Shown here: in pieces, positions 53,793 through 64,000 of the stretch
Layout: each line of letters opens with the position of its first letter
How positions within the stretch are numbered: the stretch's first letter is position 1
Assembly (NCBI GenBank): GCA_030737835.1
Contig: CM060847.1
Span: 21,602,433 to 21,666,432 of the forward strand
Direction: 5' to 3'
DNA length: 64,000 nt
Source of the DNA: Acorus gramineus
Lineage: Eukaryota; Streptophyta; Magnoliopsida; Acorales; Acoraceae
Position numbers and translations under genes: made by a program
The notes under the pieces: model-generated
Seen by the model: only the letters and a program-made list of their open reading frames with translations
Told to the model about the DNA's origin: nothing
Database searches by the model: none

Positions 53793-56241
53793 TGTAACGT
53801 TTCTGTATTTTTAGCCTTATATATTTATTTTAAATATATAATGAAAATTTTAATTGAAATTTAATTATTTCATTTTTTTTTATTTGGCGGTAGGCCCAAA
53901 TGGGTCTAATTTGATTTATAATTTTGATAATTATAAATTGATGTTGAAATATTTATTTTATATTTTTTGGAGATCTTTATAGTCTCAAGATATTTTGGTT
54001 GAAATTTGGTGAGATTCGGAGTTAGGGAAATTAGGTTTTTAGGATTTTGTGTTAAGTTATTGGGCCCAGGGATCTAGTCGCGAATCCAGAATATCTTTTA
54101 ATAGGCTTCAGGGATCTGTTTGTAAATCGGATAGGGATCTGTCTGTAAATCGGATAAGGACCTAGTTGTAAACCCGTAATACTTGAGGGGTCGTTTTGTA
54201 ATTTGGTAAAAACCCCTTTTATATAACACGTTTTGGGTTAGGGTTTGCATCAGAATTCTCATGAGGTGATGACTTAGCTCTACCGATCGAGCACTACAAG
54301 GTGATAAATCTTTCTCTATTGATTTTTATTGTTTAGTGTTTCAATTTAGTTTGGTTAGGAGATGATTTGTCAATCTATTATTTGGGAAAGAATATTGATG
54401 GATTAGGGTTAGGGTTTGATTGATTTTAAGTAGATGATGTTTTTATTAGATTTCAATGGATCTTGAAGGATTTCTTAAGATCAAATTAGATTTATTGGTT
54501 TTGGGATTTAATGGTTATTTTCGGGTGGATTAAATACCTGATCATTAAATCGTGTTTTTGACTATGATAGAGTCGTTTCTGGGAAAATTGTATTTCACAA
54601 ACAGAAATAGGTTTCGAAAATATATTTCCAACGAATCATGAATCGTCCAATTCGGAGTTACGGGTAGAAAGTTATGATTTTTCAAAGATTTCTGTGCAGT
54701 TTCTTATAATTCAAATATTTAGCTTCATGATCAAGTTTGATGAATTTTAGAGATTAAAGGGATCCCAAATGGATGTTTAATGAGTATAATTTGATTTGTG
54801 GGTTTTGATGATTTTATTGATCTTGATGACTCAATTTGGATCTTAAATAAATTAATTTGGTTTAGTGGGATCAATGAATATTAATTGGATATTTTTGTTA
54901 TTTGGATGTAAATTGATTGGATTGATTTATTTGAATCATTGGAGTTGTAGTGGATTATTGTCTAAATATTTTATTCGATGATTGATCGATTATGTGGGCC
55001 TTATGAAATAAATGGATATTGATTATCGGATCATTGTGAGATATGAACATTTTAATATTTATTTGGAGTTGGGATTTTTGTTAGGCCTTTAAGGTGAGTT
55101 GCGGATTGTAGGTCTATTTGGTACGGGCTCTTGGGATTATTGGGCTGAGTGTTGTTGTAAGTTGTTGTCAGTTGTTTGTCATGATTGAATGATTTTCTTA
55201 TTTATTGATTTCATAATTGTTATGCTAGGTTATCCACGTGCGAGTGTATAGCGTTTATGCATGTGCATCGATTTGTATTGCGTGGAGTGGAGGTGAGTGG
55301 ACTTGAGTTTCATATGTAGTTTCAAAAGAATATATTATGTATTCATGCTAGGACCATCTATTTTGTGGAATATAACTGCTAGTTTGGAAATAAAAATATG
55401 AGCATGCCTTTTACTGAGATATTTATCATGAGTTGATTGGTGTGTTGAGATTTTTGCATGCTCTATTCTTTTATGAATTTTGAAGTTATGATAGGTTATC
55501 AATGCATCCATTCCGTCTAGGTGGCTCAGTCTTGGTGGCCAACGTCTAGGTGGGCGTACGTCTACGTGGCCAGGTCCGAGAACGTAGGACCCAAGTCTTT
55601 GTGGCTATGTCTACGTGGCCATGCCTGTGAAAGGCCCCGCGAGCTAGGTGCTGCGAAGACGGACATGCGTGTTCGTGGTGTTGCATGCATCATATTGGAT
55701 AGGATTGTGTGCGTGTGTATATATATTATTGCATGTCTTGGTGGCCTTGTTGTATATTTATTTTCTTCATATATTACATGTCTGTGTAGACATATTACGA
55801 TATTGATATTTTGAATATAAATGTACTAACGGGATGATGATGGTCCATTCACTGAGCGTGTTGTAGCTCACCCCTCTCTTCCCAACCTTTCAGATTAGCT
55901 GTTGGTGGTTGTCGATCTCGTTAAGGCGTTGGAGGTTGAAGCTCGTATTTTATTTCCGGAGCACTAGACTTGTGTAAAAGGTGTTGATCATTTCTTTGGC
56001 ATGTAGAGGACCCATATGTATGATAGTGTGGATATATAAATTTAGTTGTTCCCGATGTATATTGAATTTGTGTTGGATTTTGGCCTTGACCATATATGTA
56101 TAATTATGGTGATGTATTCATATGTTCTCTGGATGAAAACAAAATATATATATATATATAGAACTCTGAGATTCGAGGAATTTAGTTAACGCACCCGGAT
56201 TTCACGCTTCAAAACGGGGCCGTGGATTTGGGGGCGTTACA
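53793..56241 (+). mobile_element. Solo LTR (family Z), 2449 bp, inside copia RNase H
   Basis: The sequence runs from TGTAACGTTT to GGCGTTACA (7-bp inverted ends), with TSD AGATC at 53788-53792 and 56242-56246. No coding sequence is present. It contains a TATA-like TTTATATAACACG near 54217 and short GTCTACGTGGC repeats (55517-55625). Near 55849-55878 it has CACTGAGCGTG...GCTCACCCCTC, also seen in the other LTRs. Orientation is taken from that block. The copia flank to its right has also lost 18 bp in frame. Confidence 0.85.
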
Positions 56242-56246
56242 AGATC

Positions 56247-56743
56247 GATCTATCTGGTTCTCAGGGCTTACACTGATGCTGATTGGGCTGGAGACCCGAC
56301 CACTAGACACTCCACCACTGGTTTCTGCATATTTGTCGGAGATTCTATCATCTCTTGGCGCAGCAAGAAACAGGAGATTGTTTCTCTTTCCAGCACTGAT
56401 GCTGAATATCGAGCCATGACTATCACCACCAAGAAGATTGTTCATCTCAGACATCTCTTGGTGGATCTAGGAGTTACTATGACTGGTCCTACTCCTCTTC
56501 ACTGTGATAACCGGTCTGCTATTCAGATTGCTAGCAATCCGATCTTTCATGAGAGGACCAAACACATTGAGATCGATTGTCACTTCGTTCGTCAGCACTT
56601 TCTTGCAGAGACATTATCGCTTCCGCATATCTCCTCTGCTGAGCAGCTTGCTGATTTCTTTACGAAGTCACATCCAATTCCTCGATTTCAGTTTCTTCTT
56701 CACAAACTCACTTTGTATGATCCACCGTGAGTTTGAGGAGGGC
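56247..56743 (+). pseudogene. pol: Copia RNase H C-terminal part, unit 2
   Basis: Continues the RNase H domain after the solo LTR: DADWAGD, SLSSTDAEYRA (Glu to Asp), HCDNRSAI, HERTKHIEID, SAEQLADFFTKSHPIPRF and a stop at 56728-56730. The end of the frame is intact here, unlike unit 1. The polypurine tract GAGGAGGG lies at 56735-56742. Confidence 0.85.
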
Positions 56744-56878
56744 TGTTGGATTATATGTGTTATCTTATAATGTGTGTAGTGTATTACACGTGTAACTCCT
56801 AGACATTTGTATATATAAAGGGATTAAACCCTAAGTGGAATACAAGGATTCCCATTATTTCATTCTCTCATTCTAACA
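56744..56878 (+). repeat. Copia 3' LTR, unit 2
   Basis: The 135-bp LTR is followed by TSD ATGTT. Confidence 0.92.
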
Positions 56879-56883
56879 ATGTT

Positions 56884-58537
<1,654 letters not shown>

Positions 58538-59302
58538 TAAATTTTTTTCCTAAGTTATGTATTCCCAATTTGCCGTTTGGATTTGATTTTGTAAAAATCC
58601 AAGATGAAGAGGTTAAATTCTGATTTTATTATGAGACGTCCAGTTTTGAGTTAGCTTTCGTTTGGAAGTGGAATTAGATCAACTGGATTCTTGTAGTAAA
58701 AGTTATGGGTATTCTTCCAAGTATACCCCGGGGATGGAAATTCTGGCTGCAGCCCTGCTCTGTGTTTGGCTCTAAATTCAGAATAGCTGGAGAGGTTATT
58801 TGCTCTTATCATAAACATGAAAGTTGTAGATAATCTTCTTAGCTTTCCACCGGTTTTGGAATTGAGCCATTCGGAGCTATATCGAGGAAGTTATGGCTGT
58901 TTCAGTGGAGCTTGCGCAGAATTTCGAGTGAAAGGGGTGTCTAGGTCATTTCCTTGATATTTTTGATAAATACCTCTCTCTCTCTCTCTTCCCCTCTCAC
59001 TCCCTCGTCAACGACTTCATCTGAGGCTCTCTCTTTCACCTCTTCAAGCCCCCCAAGTGTTTGATGATTTTTCCCAAAGAGATGAAGTGAAGGATGAGGT
59101 GAAGGAAGAAGAGAGGTTGGTTCTTGTGTTGATGTTGTTTGTTCCCCTCTATCTCTAGCTCCCTTTTCCATGCTTCCCCCCCCCCTGTTTTGGCTGCCAT
59201 AGAGGAGGCTGAGGAGGCTGAGTGGAGGTGGTGGTGGCTCCGGGTGGCGGCGTTTCGGTGCGCGAAGGGCCCCGAGCATCCCCCTTTCTTTTCCCTCCCA
59301 AG

Positions 59303-60067
59303 GTGAGCTCCTCCTCTTCTTTTCTTGGTTTCTTGGCTTGGGGGGTTGGTTGGGAGGTCATGCATGGTGGCTAGGTAGGTTGGGGTGTGTGGGAGGGGTT
59401 AGAAGGGGTTAAAAGGGGGTTAAGAGGGCTTGGGCGCGGTCTGGGCGTCGTTTGCGCGCGGGCGCGCGCGGGCGCGCGCGCAGTCGGGCGCAGGCGGGCG
59501 CAGTCGGGCGCGCAGGCGCGCGCGGGCGCGTGCGCGCGAGTGCGCGGGTGCGCGCGGAGCGGGCGCGCGGGTGCGCGCGGGTGCAGGCGTGAGCGGGGGT
59601 GCCAGCGCGGGTGCGCGCGCGCGGGTGCGCGCGCGCGGGCAGGGCGCTGGGCAGGGCGCCTGGGCGCTGGGCTGGGGACCAGTGCGCGCGCGCGCGTGCG
59701 TGCGCGTGCGTGCGCGTGCTGGGGCAGTGCGCGGGGTGCTGCCCGGGGGGCGCGGGCTGGACGCGCGATGCGCGTGGGCGCGCGCGAGCGTGCGCATGCG
59801 TGCGAGCGCGCGGGCAGGCGCGCGGGCAGGCGCGCGGCAGTGCGCCGATGATGCCGGGGTGTGTGCGTGCGTGCGCATGCGGGGGGCCATGCTTATGGCT
59901 GCCCGAAGGTTCGGGTAGGTGTCGGGGCACTCGGACTCGCGTGCGTACGCGCGTGCTCGCATGCGTGCGAGCCCGTATGCATGCTTATCCGAGTTTTGGG
60001 TATTTCTAATCATTTTTCTATGTAAATTGTGTTGTTTCTCACCCTGTTCGATGCCCCTACCTTGCAG
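59303..60067 (+). other. Putative LTR intron with GC-rich segment (solo LTR, family Y)
   Basis: Donor-like CCCAAG|GTGAGCTCC and acceptor-like TACCTTGCAG|ATCT flank a GCGCGTGCG-rich stretch of ~0.5 kb. This is the plus-strand equivalent of the arrangements at 24711-25429 and 2283-3240. Long Ala/Arg/Cys frames here are compositional. Splicing is inferred. Confidence 0.4.
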
Positions 60068-60489
60068 ATCTCGTCGGATGGGATGCGCGAGGTCCCGGAT
60101 CGAAAGGTGAGTGGTTTGATTCCAGTCCCCCCCCCTCTCTAGGGATGCGCTCGACCCGCGTAGACGCGCGTCGCGCATCGAGGGGTTCCCCTAATTAATA
60201 TGTAGATGTTTTGCATGCTAGGGATATACATCCATGTATCGTGTATAGAGGTCGTACATGCCTGGGCACCGGGTCATGTACTTAAAAAGCCTTGATCTAT
60301 GCATGATCGATATGATGTATCCATGCCACCTTAGACCTTGTATGCTAGGGATACGCACCCTTATTCCATGTATAGCGGCCTATGCATGCCTAGACACCTA
60401 GCCCTGAACCTATGCATGCTCCCATTTAGTTTAATTTATTTAAATTATGATGGGATGATGTTATTATATTGTTGTAAGCATGCCTTAGA

Positions 60490-60745
60490 GAATATTATAA
60501 CCTTGGGGTTATGATATATGCTTCCCCGCATCTTAGTTATGCGCCCTGGAGGAATTCTGATGAATTCATGCCATTGTAGAGAATATTATAACCATGTTGT
60601 TATAATATATGCTTCCCCGCATCTTAGTTATGCGCCCTGGAGGAATTCTGATGAATTCATGCCATTGTAGAGAATATTATAACCATGTTGTTATAATATA
60701 TGTTTCCCCGCATCTTGGTTATGCGCCCTGGAGGAATTCTGAAGA
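60490..60745 (+). repeat. ~91-bp tandem triplication inside the solo LTR
   Basis: Three successive copies contain CCCCGCATCTTAGTTATGCG, a GGAGGAATTCTGATGAATTC block and TAGAGAATATTATAACC. They start near 60521, 60612 and 60703, and the third is slightly diverged. The other family member has one copy. Confidence 0.8.
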
Positions 60746-62525
60746 ATTCAAGACATTAGAGTTGTTGAGATGTGTTGTCAGCGGATCCGAGTGGATCATA
60801 TGCGATGGATAGGCTGTTCTGTTCCCTTCGTTGGATCCGTGTAGAGACTACCTCAGCGTTAGATAGGTTGTCCCGTGCAGGGGCTCCCACTAGTAGGCGC
60901 CTCCTGATTTGGTAGAAGGACTGTGCTGAACATGGGAGTGGCCAAACGACCTACGGAGTGAGGAGAGACTATCGGTGGACCAAGGGTGACCAACAGCCTA
61001 GTCAGTCCCAAGAGCCTAGGTCACCTGTTGAGAGGTGAGGGTGAGGGTATGGTGGGCCGGCGATGCGACGACCCACAGGATTGTGTATGGATGATTATCA
61101 GCTTGTCAGTCCCAATATCCTATGTCACCCATTGGAGGGTGAGGGTGAGGGTGTGGTGGGTCGTCGATGTAGCGACCTACCGAATTGTATAGTTGGTGCC
61201 ATTCACCGAGTGTGTGGCACCCCCTCGCTTTTCCTCTTCTTCAGTGTTGTAATTGTTTTCCATTGGGTTCGCTTGCGAACATGGAATGATTACTCCCAAT
61301 GATTGTCCGAATTGAAGAGGCCGGGTTGTAGCTGTCCTGACAAAGGGCTCCCATCCGTAGGTACCACCGATGCAGTCGGAGGGTACTGATCGTGGGAGTA
61401 CGCCAGGTAGTGGCTACCCGGAAGAGGGTTAACGAATGATGTCGCGAGTGTGGAATCGTTCTCCCTTCATTTGATCCGTGTAGCACAGCCCCGGCGTTAG
61501 ACAGGCTATCCTGTAACAGGTAAGCTACGGAGCGGGGAGAGGCTACCGGTGGACCAGGGGAGTAGAGCTGTCTAAGTCTCTTCCCAAAGTCCCAATATGT
61601 CTCCTTTCAGGAGTGAGGGTGTGGATGAGGCGAAGACGCGTCGCCTCGTGACCCGTTCGTAGTTCGACCGTTCCTATAGTTGTTGGGTCCGGTCTCGTGA
61701 TCGATGTTGAGGGACATCGTTGGGTAGATATCTCGATAGAGATGATCCAATAGTGTGCGGACCAGTAATCCCGGGTCTTAATGACCGACGGTATGGTCCC
61801 TTTTCCAAGGTGATATCTCGATGGAGATGATCTAGTAGTGTTGAGTAGACTAGTAAGTCCGGGTCTCTTCGACCGACGGCATGGTCTCTGGACCAGTAAA
61901 TCCGGGTCTCTTCGACTGACGGTATGGTCTCTCCCCATAAGTCCCAAGAGCCTCCCTCCGGGAGTGAGGGTAAGGGTGAGGTTGGTCGCGCCGCCGCGTG
62001 ACCCAGTGATCTTTGGGTTTCTACCCATGTTTTCCCTTGAAGAAGGGAACTGATTATTTATTTACCTGTAGATGGTGATTGGTTTCCAGCCACTCACTGA
62101 GCTTGTAGCTCACCCCTCGCATACTGTTTCTTTTCAGGGGCAGTGTTGGGCGTGGAGCTGGAGCTTCCTGTGGCGTGGTCTCATGGGCGATGGAGCGTTC
62201 TTCCAGTGGATGGCGAGTGCGAGGCTGTCAGCAGTCCTAGAGTCAGTGGTTATATTGTAAATCGTGCATGTGGCACAGGTTGTATTTTCTTTGGACTAGA
62301 CTTGGCTTCCACAGGACATTGATTGTGTATTCGGGTCTGTAATAATATTTTTGAATTACAGACATTGTTTATATATTATGCTTCCGCTTTTCAGTCAGTT
62401 ATCATTATCTTGCTTTGCAGCCTTGTGTATTGTTGTTGGTGTCTTTATTGACCTCAGGTATTGATAGCTGATATTATTTATTTATTATTGCCACGTCTCG
62501 GGGACGCCTGGGGCGTGACAACAAA

Positions 62526-62556
62526 TTACCCATTTCTTGATTCCAACAATTTATAA
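62526..62556 (+). pseudogene. OPR-C last exon, 3' tail
   Basis: YPFLDSNNL and TAA, separated from the rest of the exon by the solo LTR. Confidence 0.88.
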
Positions 62557-64000
62557 ACATTTATATGTGTTGGACAAAAAAAAAACAAGAGGAATTTGTG
62601 AAGATAATTTGGTGTTTTTTTTTTTTTTGGGGGGGGGGGTGTTGGAATTGAATAGCCCAGGCCATTGTCAAGTTGTGTGAAACCAAATAAGCTGGCCTGT
62701 ATAATGTGTGCATTGACTTGCAAACATGAACATTTGGATTGTTTATATTTGAATCACAAATAATACAGAACTTGAAAGGGTGAAGTTTTTGTAATATGTA
62801 AAGTAAAACTACAACAAATATGACCTTTTAGACTCAATAGATGAATACCCAAAAGGATACCATCTGCAAGCCTCTAGACAGTGGGAGGGTACAGAGATCA
62901 AACCCAGTCGTGTGTAGGGTGAAAAAAAAATGGGATTCAATCCTATGAGAGCTGATTTATAAGCCCATTAGGGGTTAGTTAATAGGCTTAAAAGCCTGTT
63001 TGTTTGTTCAATGTCTTCTAGACCCAAGTCTCATCCCTACTCATAATAAGAAACTATATAGTCTGTCTGACTTGAGCCAGATGATGAGGAATTGCTTTAG
63101 ATACCGTCTTCCTATATATGATAATATGGAGGCCCATGCAACCTGTGTGGATCGCGTATAGACGGTCCGATCGTGTAAATTACAAGATTGGACGGTTCAT
63201 TTTTTAGGATACTCTTACCAGTAAGAAAATATGACTATTCACAATCAGACGGTCCATACGTGATGCCACACAATGCTCCTTTGTCCACAGGATGCACCCC
63301 AATCCGTACCTAATTACTTCTCTACACACACACACACAATGCTCCCTTGTCCGCAGGGTGCACCCCAATCCATACCTAATTACTTCTTTACACACACACA
63401 CACACAGAGACACTCACCCACCCCGCTGCCCATGTCAAAAGAACGATAGTACACATATTAGTCAATAGTCATTCTTGCGGTCTCGGCCAAATAAAATCTT
63501 TAATAGAGTAGATACTTTATAATGTGAATATATATATACCATATTAAAAAATAACTCATTTTTTTACGGTCTTAAATGTAATCATAAATACCTCATTAGA
63601 CATTCCCGCTCATTATATTGAGATATATATATTTTATTGAAAATCTTTTATTTTTTTTTATGAATGATATCATTCAATTTATTGAATTATAATTTTATAT
63701 TTTATAAAAATAAGTAGACAAGATACATAAATTTTTTTTTTAAAATAAAAAAACTTGTGCGATGGCTTTTTAAACGGTAAAATAAATTACGCGGAACATT
63801 TTTTATTAAAAAATAAAAAATATGCATTCAAGTTTTTTTTTTTTTTTTAGTTATTTATTTCACTAATATTAAAAAAATTAAAAAAAAGCAACTTATTGTG
63901 AATTTGACTGCAATTGTCCAGATGCAAAATTGAATGTGGACCAGAAATGAATTACTGCCCTGTTTGGCCACGTCATTGGTCCAGCCCACCAACCCACCCA
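62557..64000 (+). other. OPR-C 3' flank leading to the next OPR promoter
   Basis: Collinear with 29563-30970. It includes T14G11 (62615-62639), AC microsatellites (about 63326-63338, 63391-63406) and AT-rich DNA. At 63968-63975 it reaches the CCACGTCA block that lies upstream of OPR-B in unit 1. No gene is seen before the window ends. Confidence 0.75.
63968..63975 (-). promoter_or_regulatory. TGACGTGG element upstream of a predicted OPR-B duplicate
   Basis: CCACGTCA in the same sequence context as 30937-30944, at the very end of the window. Confidence 0.45.

Larger units (their letters stand above)
49670..56878 (+). mobile_element. Ty1/copia retrotransposon with gag deleted, unit 2
   Basis: Same insertion site and TSD ATGTT (49665-49669, 56879-56883) as the unit 1 copy. 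LTRs are 49670-49802 and 56744-56878. It lacks the solo LTR of unit 1. It has instead a private 255-bp tandem duplication before RT, several stops and point losses in protease and integrase, and a private solo LTR in RNase H. Confidence 0.93.

Noticed and set aside
59166..59300. Possible host exon near the CT-rich stretch and GTGAGC in the solo LTR
   Set aside because: The same arrangement occurs in the other family-Y LTR at 25430-25560, so it belongs to the LTR and not to a host gene.

Overview
This is nuclear DNA of a flowering plant. The evidence is split genes with GT-AG introns, long stretches of LTR retrotransposon, Helitron and MITE sequence, and a plant 12-oxophytodienoate reductase (OPR) gene family. 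I cannot name the species. There are no prokaryotic operons, CRISPR arrays, rRNA genes or tRNA genes.

The backbone is a tandem array of OPR genes (old-yellow-enzyme family, FMN-dependent, jasmonate/oxylipin-related). Copy A (287-29562) is a pseudogene. Copy B (31226-37404) is an apparently intact five-exon gene for a 367-residue type-I-like OPR. Copy C (38317-62556) is a near-identical duplicate of pseudogene A. The last ~1.4 kb (62557-64000) matches 29563-30970, the flank just upstream of B. The A+B block is therefore tandemly duplicated with a pitch of about 38.05 kb (position 1 aligns with 38047), and a second B copy is expected just past the window.

Layout of unit 1: OPR-A 5' flank and exon-1 remnant (1-612); a Ty3/gypsy-type element on the minus strand with 3.2-kb LTRs, gag and only scraps of pol (618-9867); intron 1 with a hAT-type MITE (11287-11804), a non-autonomous Helitron carrying ~580-bp tandem repeats (11835-15331), a long inverted-repeat MITE (15489-16444), a short retroposed-looking insert (16636-16902) and a second hAT-type MITE (18856-19272); broken exons 2 and 3; a Ty1/copia element in intron 3 (20284-27942), itself interrupted by a solo LTR (23114-26259); a fused exon 4/5 (29178-29562); then the intact gene B.

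Unit 2 repeats this order without the gypsy element and without the first solo LTR. It carries its own later insertions: a solo LTR inside copia RNase H (53793-56241) and a solo LTR inside the last OPR exon (58489-62520). All of these have 5-bp target-site duplications, so the order of events can be read. Pseudogenization, the MITEs, Helitron and copia came before the block duplication; the gypsy element and the three solo LTRs came after it.

The only gene I consider likely to make a functional host protein is OPR-B. Everything else is mobile DNA, its remnants, or OPR pseudogene and flanking sequence. Alignments were made by eye, so boundaries resting on TSDs are accurate to the base, while others are approximate.
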